Shown one piece after another: positions 16,229-23,768 of a DNA stretch of 64,000 nucleotides. The notes under the pieces were generated by a model. That model did not search any database. It was not told the DNA's origin and saw nothing but the letters and a program-made list of their open reading frames with translations. This DNA is from CALHVX01 sp039198065. Its GTDB lineage: Bacteria > Pseudomonadota > Gammaproteobacteria > Pseudomonadales > Azotimanducaceae. The stretch is taken from the NCBI GenBank assembly GCA_039198065.1, contig JBCCTU010000006.1:171523-235522 (forward strand), in the 5' to 3' direction. How positions within the stretch are numbered: the stretch's first letter is position 1; each line of letters starts with the position of its first letter. A program made the translations under genes and the position numbers.

Positions 16229-19111
16229 GTGATCATGAGATTGCTCGTTCTAGGGGTGTTGTGCACCGCTGGAACTGCGACGGCAAAACAGGGCGAAGAT
16301 CCTAAGTACCGTTTCGACATTGCTGAATCTACCCTTGGTGCTGCCCTTGAGGCCGTCGCCAGGGTAGCAGATGTTAACGTCCTCTATCCCTATGACCTGG
16401 CTGCGCGGAAGATGCCAAACCGCGTCGTTGGTGAATTAGACCTCGAGCGTGCTCTGTCGGTGCTCCTGCGAGGAACTGGGTTATCCGGTCGTCTGACCAG
16501 CAATGGCGTCATCGTAATCACTCCAGAATCCGTACAAGCGAGACAAGCGAGTGACATACCTATGGACCAAACACATAGAAACCCGCGCCGGGGAGTGCTG
16601 GCGGGTTTAGCGGGATTGATAATCGGAGCAAGCGCTTCGGTTTCGCCGGGGGCGACCGCTGCTGAAGAGGCGGACAACGAATTCATTGAGAGTCTTGTCG
16701 TAACTGGGGTGCGCGGCAAGCCAAGATCTGTAATCGACAGCCCGATTCCGATCGATGTGTTCTCAGAAGAGATCCTTGACCAGGTGCCCCAGCCCGGCGG
16801 GCTATTCCAGCAGCTGCGTTACCTCGTTCCGTCGTTGAATTTCCCTCAGCGCGCCGGAGGTGGAACGGCGACGTTTATCGCCTCAGCCGGTTTGCGCGGC
16901 CTTAACCCCGATCAGACGCTCGTGTTGGTCAACGGAAAACGGCGACACAAGACGTCGCTCATAAACACCAGCACAGGCCTCTTTAGCGGCTCGGCCGGCG
17001 TCGATCTTAATATGATTCCAAACTCGGCAATTGAGCGCATCGAAGTGCTGAGGGACGGTGCGGCAGCACAGTACGGTTCGGATGCGATCGCAGGTGTGAT
17101 AAACATCATTCTTAAAGAAGACGCCGAAGGTGGGCGATTCTTTGCCGCAACAGGTCAGAACTTCGACCGCGGCGACGGTGACTTTACCAACGCAGGAATC
17201 AACGGTGGCTTTTCCCTCGGCGATTCCGGATTCCTGAACCTTTCCCTCGATTTTCGCGATCGCAAAGGCTCTGAGCGTGCCAACCCGGTGCCGGTGCCCA
17301 CCGAGCCAGGTTCTGGTTTCCGCTTCTTCCCTGATGTGGACAACGGAGATGGGACGTTCTCCGTCGATCCTCGAGAGTCTTTGGTCAATCGTTTAGTGAG
17401 AAATTACGGCAACTATCCGACTGATTTTTACTCCGCATCGATTAACACCGGGTACAACTTTGGTGAGGTTGAACTCTATGGGTTTGCTACCTATGCGAAT
17501 CGTTCCTCGACCCTGTTTTTCACCTATCGTCGTCCTCGCGACCTGAGGAACAACGGTGAGCTGTATCCGAACGGTTTCATTCCGGTTGAGGAGATTCAAG
17601 AGGAAGATTTTGAGGTCGTTGTGGGTGTGCGCGGCACCACGGCAGGTTTTGACTGGGATGTCTCGGCAAGTACGGGTACCAATGAGGCGGATTGGTTCAA
17701 CACACGTGGGGCCAATGCGAGCCTTGGTGAGTTCAGTCCCACGTCGTTCTACCTCGGCGCCTTCCAAACGGAAGAGGATGTACTACAGGCTGACTTTACC
17801 CGTGGTGTTCCAACCGCGTTCGGCGATCTGCAGGTCTCTTTTGGCGCACAGTATCGACGGGAGTCGTTCGAAATTCGTGAGGGTGATCCAAAGGGAACGA
17901 TTACCTACGATGGCCCGGACATCGTCCTACCCAACGACCCCCGAGGTGCGCAGGGCTTTCCAGCGTTTGGGCCGGAAGACGTTAACGAAGAAACCCGGCA
18001 CAACGTTGGTCTCTACGGAGAGCTGGGCCTGCAGATGACGGAAGACTTGTTTCTTTCCGCCGCCGCGCGATACGAGGACTACAGTGACTTCGGTGAGGAG
18101 TCCATCTTCAAGTTGGCAGGACGCTGGGACCCAACGCCGTGGCTCGGAATTCGAGCGTCGTTTAACACCGGATTTCGGGCGCCCGGTATTCAGCAGCTCG
18201 GATTCCGTGGTACGCGTGGCCAGTTCGTTGATCTTGATAACGATGGTGTCGCAGAGTCCATCGTGCTGAGACAGACGTTGCCACCAAGCGATCCCGCCGC
18301 GGCGGCGCTTGGTGCATCGCCGCTGCAGCCGGAGACTTCGGTAAATTTCAGCGCCGGGGTTACGCTTACCCCTGGGTTTGGGCTGACTGTGACGTTGGAC
18401 GCCTATCAGATCGATCTTGAGGATCGCATCGTGCTTTCTAGCCAGTTCAACCGCGGCGACGGTACGGCCGCGCTCGGCGGTGGAACGATTGGTGGCGAAG
18501 TGAGTGCCCTCCTTGATGCGGCAGGTGTTGATGCTTCGGTCCAGGGGGTCAACTACTTTACCAACTCGATCGATACCTCAAGCCAGGGCATTGACCTCGT
18601 GCTGACCTATCGGCGTGACACGGACGTCGGCGATTTCACGCTGAGTGGTGCGTTTAACTACAACGATGTCGACATCGATCGGATTGGTGACAATCCTCCA
18701 GAACTTTCCGGTCTGGTGCTGGCAGACGGAACGCCGCTCCAGCAGTTTGACCGAGCCCGATTGGGGACGTACACACGAGAAATTCCAGGTACGAAAGCGG
18801 TTTTCTCTGGAATCTACGACATCGGTCGCGTTGGGGTTACGCTGCGGGCGACGCAGTTCGGCGCGTTCGACAACGTGAGCAACAATCCGGCCGCTGACAC
18901 CAACAACGATGAAGAATGGATCGTCGACCTTGAGACCCGCTACTCGCTGGACAACGGAATCCTGTTAACGGCAGGTGCAAGTAACATCTTCAACACGTAC
19001 CCCGATGAAGTTCGCTCAGAAGGGGTGTTCGGTGGCGGGCAATACGACGGAAACTCTCCTTTCGGATTTACTGGTGGGTTTTGGTACGCGCGTGCCGAGC
19101 TGACCTGGTAA
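16229..19111 (+). CDS. TonB-dependent receptor with N-terminal STN signalling domain
   Basis: A 960-residue FecA-like outer-membrane receptor. A signal peptide (about 1-20) is followed by a secretin/TonB short N-terminal domain at about 25-105 (FDIAESTLGAALEAVARVADVNVLYPYDL). A TonB box (ESLVVTG) sits near 152-158, a plug at about 165-290 (LRGLNPDQTLVLVNGKRRH, AAAQYGSDAIAGVINI), and the barrel ends in ELTW. Oddly, residues 112-145 look like a second complete signal peptide (Arg-rich start, hydrophobic core, then Ala-Thr-Ala-Ala). The ligand is unknown; neighbours suggest a peptide, ester or nicotinamide-riboside-like compound only by context. A GTG at 16229 with AGAAGG upstream or the ATG at 16235 may be the start. 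Confidence 0.92.
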   Translation: MIMRLLVLGVLCTAGTATAKQGEDPKYRFDIAESTLGAALEAVARVADVNVLYPYDLAARKMPNRVVGELDLERALSVLLRGTGLSGRLTSNGVIVITPESVQARQASDIPMDQTHRNPRRGVLAGLAGLIIGASASVSPGATAAEEADNEFIESLVVTGVRGKPRSVIDSPIPIDVFSEEILDQVPQPGGLFQQLRYLVPSLNFPQRAGGGTATFIASAGLRGLNPDQTLVLVNGKRRHKTSLINTSTGLFSGSAGVDLNMIPNSAIERIEVLRDGAAAQYGSDAIAGVINIILKEDAEGGRFFAATGQNFDRGDGDFTNAGINGGFSLGDSGFLNLSLDFRDRKGSERANPVPVPTEPGSGFRFFPDVDNGDGTFSVDPRESLVNRLVRNYGNYPTDFYSASINTGYNFGEVELYGFATYANRSSTLFFTYRRPRDLRNNGELYPNGFIPVEEIQEEDFEVVVGVRGTTAGFDWDVSASTGTNEADWFNTRGANASLGEFSPTSFYLGAFQTEEDVLQADFTRGVPTAFGDLQVSFGAQYRRESFEIREGDPKGTITYDGPDIVLPNDPRGAQGFPAFGPEDVNEETRHNVGLYGELGLQMTEDLFLSAAARYEDYSDFGEESIFKLAGRWDPTPWLGIRASFNTGFRAPGIQQLGFRGTRGQFVDLDNDGVAESIVLRQTLPPSDPAAAALGASPLQPETSVNFSAGVTLTPGFGLTVTLDAYQIDLEDRIVLSSQFNRGDGTAALGGGTIGGEVSALLDAAGVDASVQGVNYFTNSIDTSSQGIDLVLTYRRDTDVGDFTLSGAFNYNDVDIDRIGDNPPELSGLVLADGTPLQQFDRARLGTYTREIPGTKAVFSGIYDIGRVGVTLRATQFGAFDNVSNNPAADTNNDEEWIVDLETRYSLDNGILLTAGASNIFNTYPDEVRSEGVFGGGQYDGNSPFGFTGGFWYARAELTW

Positions 19112-19151
19112 TCGATCCGTTGCGTTTCGACCAGATCGTCCAGATCGACCA

Positions 19152-19179
19152 GGCCACGGTCGCCGTGACGGCGGTGGCC
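19152..19179 (+). other. Imperfect hairpin between receptor and TPR genes
   Basis: GGCCAC and GTGGCC form outer arms and CGCCG/CGGCG inner arms around a TGA loop, with a small bulge on the left arm. There is no T-tract after it, so it is not a standard intrinsic terminator. Its position directly after the TonB receptor stop would suit a transcript-end stabiliser or partial attenuator that sets different levels for the receptor and the TPR gene. That role is inference. Confidence 0.4.
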
Positions 19180-19205
19180 GTCGAGTTCCGCCGAGTTTAT
19201 TTCGA

Positions 19206-20150
19206 ATGAGTGATTTTATGAACGACCTAAAGAAGTGTCTCCTGATCGCACTAGTCTTTGTCCTGCCAAACGACGCGTTAGCCGCCGATTCGCGTGGTCG
19301 AGTCGTTGAGGCGACATCGTTTGCGGGCAAGCCGCTCTATCGCTATGAGATCCCTGTGGACAAGCGAGCCGACGTCTACGAGCAAATTGCAACCCTAGAA
19401 GCAGCCAGCCCCAAGTCCGAAGATGCGTACATCCGATTGGGCTACTTGTACATCGAGGTGGGGCGTTTCCAGGATGCGATTGATGTCTACACCCGTGGAC
19501 TGAGCGAGTATCCGGATTCCTTCAAGCTGCTTCGCCACCGGGGGCATCGCTACATCAACGTAAGAGAGCTCGACAAAGCCATCGTTGATCTCGAGCGCGC
19601 GGTGGAGTTGATTGGAGACGAACATCGGGACGTCATTCAATACCGCCTTAATGGCGCGGCCTTTGGTACCTATGAGCACTGGGTCTGGTACCACATTGCC
19701 CTGTACCACTACCTAAACGGATCCTATGAGCGTGCAGCAGCGGGCTATGAGCGGTGCGTAAAGACTGCCATGGCAGACACGATGTTGGTTGGGGCCGTCG
19801 ACTGGCTTTGGAACGCTTATCGTAAAGCGGGTAACGAGAAGGCCGCCGCCGCGGCGCTTAGCTATGTACCGGACGACGTCGATGTTCCTCCTCAGTATGC
19901 GTACTACCGTCGAGTTATGTTGTACAAGGGGCAAGGCGATCCCAAGGAGCTTGTGGACGTGGACAAGGACAGCTGGAATGGCTTGGACATCACCCTCGGT
20001 TACGGCGTTGCCAACTGGTATCTGACTCAGGGCGACGAAGCGACCGCTCAGAAGATTTTTGACAAAATCCTGGAGGCCGGTGTCTGGAATGCCTGGGCGT
20101 ACGTTGCGACGGACCGGGAGCAGGCAGCGAAGTCCAATACGCCGCGATAG
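19206..20150 (+). CDS. Exported TPR protein, unknown function
   Basis: A 314-residue protein with a signal peptide ending NDALAADS (residues about 1-28) and at least four tetratricopeptide-like helical pairs, clearest at 65-105 (AYIRLGYLYIEVGRFQDAID, then VYTRGL) and 160-185 (HIALYHYLNGSYERAAAGYE). It would lie in the periplasm. It follows the sigma/FecR/receptor trio by 94 bases and precedes the CocE-type hydrolase by 68 bases, all on one strand, so it is probably part of the same regulon. TPR proteins in such loci often help assemble or hold hydrolases or transporters; nothing in the sequence says which partner it binds. Confidence 0.8.
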   Translation: MSDFMNDLKKCLLIALVFVLPNDALAADSRGRVVEATSFAGKPLYRYEIPVDKRADVYEQIATLEAASPKSEDAYIRLGYLYIEVGRFQDAIDVYTRGLSEYPDSFKLLRHRGHRYINVRELDKAIVDLERAVELIGDEHRDVIQYRLNGAAFGTYEHWVWYHIALYHYLNGSYERAAAGYERCVKTAMADTMLVGAVDWLWNAYRKAGNEKAAAAALSYVPDDVDVPPQYAYYRRVMLYKGQGDPKELVDVDKDSWNGLDITLGYGVANWYLTQGDEATAQKIFDKILEAGVWNAWAYVATDREQAAKSNTPR

Positions 20151-20218
20151 CCGCTCCGTACCCACGGCGCTACCATTGCGCTCGATCAAACAGCCAGCGC
20201 TCATAATCCGGAGGTTCG

Positions 20219-21955
20219 ATGCAGGTACTAAAACGGGTGCGCCGTTCGGCGTGGGTGGTCGCCCTGTCGCTTTATATGGTCGGTGCTGGCCAGGCCGCCG
20301 AGGGACCCGCCTTTCCTAAGGGCGTTCAGATCCAGTACCACATCGGCGTGCCGATGCGCGACGGGGTACGGCTAGCAACCGATCTCTACCTGCCTGGCGA
20401 CGAGGGGCCCTACCCGACGCTGCTCGTTCGAGACATGTACACCAACGGCACGTCGGAAGTGCGGCAACGCTATGCGCGCTGGGCCACGGCCAACGGCTAC
20501 GCGTTCGTGTTTCAGAGCGTGCGTGGTCGGGCGGACTCGGACGGTGCCTGGTATCCCTATTTTCAGGAGATCAACGACGGCGGCGACACGATTGACTGGA
20601 TTGCTGACCAACCCTGGTCGACGGGGAAGGTCGGCATGTTTGGTTCGTCCTACCTGGCGTCAGTGCAGTGGCTCGCGGCGCTGAACGCGAGCCCGGCGCT
20701 AGCCGCCATCGTGCCGGCGGTCAGTCCGGGCAACTACTACCGCGATGTTGCCTACCCCGGAGGTGCGTTCTCGCTGCTGTCCCGGGCTGGCTGGGGTATG
20801 GGACCGGCGGCTTACCGTGTCTCGGCGGGATTCCCCATCGTCTGGGAGGAGCAGGTCGGCCATCTGCCGCTGGAAACGCTCGGCCCGAGCCTCGGCTTTA
20901 ACGTGCGTCACTTTCAAGACTGGCTCGCCCACCCGACCTATGACGCCTATTGGCGCCCTTTGAATCTCGAGGATCGTGCCGACGAGATGCGGGTGCCGGC
21001 GCTGAACATCGGTGGTTGGTACGACGTGTTTCTGCGGAGCACGATTGGCAGCTACAACACCATGCGCGAAAATGCGCTGACGGAAGAGGCTCGTAATGGA
21101 CAGCGACTCATTATCGGTCCCTGGCCGCACGGGTGGAACCGGTCAACGACCACCGGGCAGGTCGACTTCGGTCCAGACTCGCGTATTGATGCAGAGGCGC
21201 TCCAGCTTGCCTGGTTTGATCACTGGCTGAAGGGCGAACCGCTGCTCGAAATGGCGCCGGTGCGCCTGTTCGTCATGGGGGCCAACGTCTGGCGAGACGA
21301 GCAGGAGTGGCCGTTGGCTCGAACCCGCTACGAACGCTGGTACCTCCAGCCGGGCGGCGGGCTGGCGCCTCAACTGCCTGAACCCACCGGCAAACCGATG
21401 ACTTACCGCTACGATCCGGCCGATCCGGTTCCCACGCTTGGCGGCAACATCATGCGTCCGGCGCTGCGTGGTCCCTTCGATCAGGCACCGTTGGATGATC
21501 GTAAGGACGTGCTGCGGTTTGTTTCGACACCGCTTGAAACGCCGACAGAGGTGACCGGGCCGATCCGGGCCATTCTGTACGCCGCGTCGACGGCGAGGGA
21601 TACGGATTTCATGGCGAAGCTGTCGGTGGTGAAGCCGGACGGTCGAGCCTTCAACCTTGTCGACGGTGTTCTGCGCGCTCGATTCAGAGAAGGCTTCGAC
21701 AAAGAGGTCATGCTCACGCCGGGCGAAGTGACCCGCTTTGATATCGATCTGTGGGCGACGAGTTACCGCTTCGATGCCGGGGATCGAATCCGGGTCGACA
21801 TAACGAGCAGCAACTTCCCGAGGCTGGCCCGGAACCTCAACACCGGCGCTCCCTTTGCCAAGAGCAGTACCCTCGAGGTCGCGACCCAAACGCTCCATAT
21901 GAAGGCGGAAGCCGCGTCGCACATCGTACTGCCTATCGTGCCCGTCGACCCCTAA
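20219..21955 (+). CDS. CocE/NonD family alpha/beta hydrolase, exported
   Basis: A 578-residue X-Pro dipeptidyl-peptidase/cocaine-esterase-type hydrolase. The nucleophilic serine lies in GMFGSSYLASVQ (about residues 139-150), the acid in NIGGWYDVFL (about 262-271) and the histidine in IIGPWPHGW (about 300-308). The C-terminal third is the jelly-roll domain typical of the family (TRFDIDLWATSYRFDAGDRI). A signal peptide of about 26 residues predicts a periplasmic or secreted enzyme. The start has CGGAGG seven bases upstream. Substrates in the family are acyl esters or peptides with Pro; with the TonB receptor upstream, processing of the imported compound is a fair guess. Confidence 0.88.
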   Translation: MQVLKRVRRSAWVVALSLYMVGAGQAAEGPAFPKGVQIQYHIGVPMRDGVRLATDLYLPGDEGPYPTLLVRDMYTNGTSEVRQRYARWATANGYAFVFQSVRGRADSDGAWYPYFQEINDGGDTIDWIADQPWSTGKVGMFGSSYLASVQWLAALNASPALAAIVPAVSPGNYYRDVAYPGGAFSLLSRAGWGMGPAAYRVSAGFPIVWEEQVGHLPLETLGPSLGFNVRHFQDWLAHPTYDAYWRPLNLEDRADEMRVPALNIGGWYDVFLRSTIGSYNTMRENALTEEARNGQRLIIGPWPHGWNRSTTTGQVDFGPDSRIDAEALQLAWFDHWLKGEPLLEMAPVRLFVMGANVWRDEQEWPLARTRYERWYLQPGGGLAPQLPEPTGKPMTYRYDPADPVPTLGGNIMRPALRGPFDQAPLDDRKDVLRFVSTPLETPTEVTGPIRAILYAASTARDTDFMAKLSVVKPDGRAFNLVDGVLRARFREGFDKEVMLTPGEVTRFDIDLWATSYRFDAGDRIRVDITSSNFPRLARNLNTGAPFAKSSTLEVATQTLHMKAEAASHIVLPIVPVDP

Positions 21956-22033
21956 CACAGAGGTCCCAGCGGGATCGTTGCGGTGGGCGCGAGTTTGCTA
22001 TCCTGACGCGCCCCGGCCCACTGATTCGAATCC

Positions 22034-22684
22034 ATGCTTGAGGCGATTGCCGACTATTTCGCGGGGCCTCTGGGCAAGCTCGAGCTCGTCGCTACCCTGC
22101 TGTTGATGGCGAATGTCTATCTGCTCGGACAGCAGCGGCTCAGCAACTACTGGTTTGGCCTGGCCGGCGTGGTGCTGTTCGGGTTTCTGTTCCGTGAGTT
22201 CAAGCTCTATTCCGACATGCTTCTGCAGTGGGTCTTCTACGCGCCGCTCCAGATCGTCGGCTTCCTGCTCTGGAAGTACGGACGGACGCTGGGATCAGAA
22301 ACTGCGTCTGTTACCCCCGACAGCATGGCGGTCGTGCTTCTGCCGCTGCGATTCTGGCCACTGCTTGTTATCGCCATCGGCGCGGCGGCCTGGGCGCTGG
22401 GCGCGTACATGGCGGCGAACACGGACGCCAGCTTCCCCTACGCCGATGCGTTGACGACGACCATGAGTGTCGGTGCGAGCGTACTCATGCTCAAGAAAAT
22501 CTTGGAGAACTGGGTGCTCTGGATTCTCTTGGATCTTATCGCCGTGCCGGTCTATTACCTGAAAGGCCTGTACGTCACTGCGGGCCTCTACGTCGTGTTC
22601 CTCGCGCTGGCGGTATTGGGTTTTTCCCGTTGGTACGCCGACTACCGAAATCAATCGGTCGCGACCACTTCAAATGTCCCTTAG
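22034..22684 (+). CDS. pnuC: Nicotinamide riboside transporter PnuC
   Basis: A polytopic inner-membrane protein of 216 residues with about seven hydrophobic segments, matching PnuC in length and pattern (YWFGLAGVVLFGFLFREFKLYSDMLLQ near the N-terminus is split across two helices; ILENWVLWILLDLIAVPVYY and GLYVTAGLYVVFLALAVLGF near the C-terminus). PnuC takes up nicotinamide riboside by facilitated diffusion, driven by phosphorylation inside. It overlaps the NadR-type gene by 11 bases, which supports nicotinamide riboside rather than thiamine (PnuT) or riboflavin (PnuX) as substrate. No TPP or FMN riboswitch is visible in the 78 bases before it. Confidence 0.93.
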   Translation: MLEAIADYFAGPLGKLELVATLLLMANVYLLGQQRLSNYWFGLAGVVLFGFLFREFKLYSDMLLQWVFYAPLQIVGFLLWKYGRTLGSETASVTPDSMAVVLLPLRFWPLLVIAIGAAAWALGAYMAANTDASFPYADALTTTMSVGASVLMLKKILENWVLWILLDLIAVPVYYLKGLYVTAGLYVVFLALAVLGFSRWYADYRNQSVATTSNVP

Positions 22685-23708
22685 CCGGGGCCTGACACTG
22701 GGGAAATTCTCGCCGCTGCACGAGGGTCATGCGCTCCTGCTGCATGCCGCTGCAGCGCATTGCACTGAGCTCACTGTATTGATCGGTGTTACATCTGAAG
22801 ATCCGTATTCCTTCGAACAGCGCCGACGGTGGGTTTTGGACCTCATGGCCGGTGTCAGCCGCGATTCGCACGCAGTCGTACATGTCGTACGCGACAGTAT
22901 TGCTGATTCCGGCTTTGCGAAAGACCCGCTGGGGACGATTACGAATGAACGGTTCTGGCGGCAATGGCTGGACCAAAACAAGCCTCATCTCGAAGGCATC
23001 GATCAGGTGTTCACCTCTGATCGATACGGTGAAGCCATTGCGCGCAGAATTGGCGCCCGTTGGTTTCCCGTGGATCCAGATCGTTCCGTAGTACCGATTT
23101 CGGCGAGCCGCATCCGCGCGGATCTGCGGTCGAATTTCCACTACGTATGCGATGTGGCTAAGCCCGATGTCGCAGTAACCGTTGCCGTTGTTGGTGCCGA
23201 GTCCACTGGCAAGTCGGTGCTGGTCAAGGCCTTAGCGGAGCACTACGGCACGCGCTTTGCTCCGGAGTGGGGGCGAACGATCAGCGAGGCTCACGAAGCG
23301 CTGAACGCGTCAGACTTCGATGCCATTCTGACGATGCAGGATCAGCTTATCCGTGCGGCACAGCTCGGCTCAAACGGGTTGTGCTTCACCGATACGGAGG
23401 CCATTACGACTGCTCTGTTCGCCCCGATTTACCTGGGCGAGGATCACGCCGCTGCCTGGCGCCGTGCACAAACGCAGCGTTTTCCACTGTATCTGTTACT
23501 CGACCCCGAGGTTCCCTGGGTTGATGACGGTACGCGGATCCTCGATCAATCCGCTCGGTTGGCGTTTCATCGGTCCTTGGTGGATGCGTTGGAGCGATTC
23601 AAACGAAACTACCTCGTCGTGTCTGGGCGCTCCTTTGAAGAGCGGACTCGCGCTGCTCAGTCTGCCGTGGATGCCTTCCTTCGTGGGCAGGTAACCGAGA
23701 ACGTTTAA
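22674..23708 (+). CDS. nadR: NadR-type NMN adenylyltransferase / ribosylnicotinamide kinase
   Basis: A bifunctional cytoplasmic enzyme of 344 residues. The N-terminal nucleotidyltransferase (about 1-160) shows GKFSPLHEGHALL with the HxGH-type motif and ISASRIRADL, which would turn NMN into NAD. The C-terminal ribosylnicotinamide kinase (about 165-340) has the P-loop VGAESTGKSVLVKALA and FAPEWGRTISE. Unlike the E. coli protein it has no N-terminal helix-turn-helix, so it is an enzyme only, not a repressor. Its start lies inside the end of pnuC, giving direct coupling: the kinase traps nicotinamide riboside brought in by PnuC. Confidence 0.95.
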   Translation: MSLSRGLTLGKFSPLHEGHALLLHAAAAHCTELTVLIGVTSEDPYSFEQRRRWVLDLMAGVSRDSHAVVHVVRDSIADSGFAKDPLGTITNERFWRQWLDQNKPHLEGIDQVFTSDRYGEAIARRIGARWFPVDPDRSVVPISASRIRADLRSNFHYVCDVAKPDVAVTVAVVGAESTGKSVLVKALAEHYGTRFAPEWGRTISEAHEALNASDFDAILTMQDQLIRAAQLGSNGLCFTDTEAITTALFAPIYLGEDHAAAWRRAQTQRFPLYLLLDPEVPWVDDGTRILDQSARLAFHRSLVDALERFKRNYLVVSGRSFEERTRAAQSAVDAFLRGQVTENV

Positions 23709-23730
23709 GCTGCGCTGAGTCGTTTGCGCG

Positions 23731-23764
23731 GCTGAGACGTGAAGACGTTGAGATGCTGAGACGT
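23731..23764 (+). repeat. Short direct repeat before the GH78 gene
   Basis: GCTGAGACGT occurs at 23731-23740 and again at 23755-23764, 24 bases apart, with a related GACGTTGAGA between. The pair lies in the 60-base gap between nadR and the rhamnosidase gene. The spacing is a little over two helical turns, which would suit a dimeric regulator, but it could be a chance duplication. Confidence 0.4.
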
Positions 23765-23768
23765 AGAA

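Noticed and set aside
21956..22033. Possible TPP or other riboswitch before pnuC
   Set aside because: The gap is only 78 bases and has none of the conserved aptamer segments; the overlap with nadR already explains the substrate.
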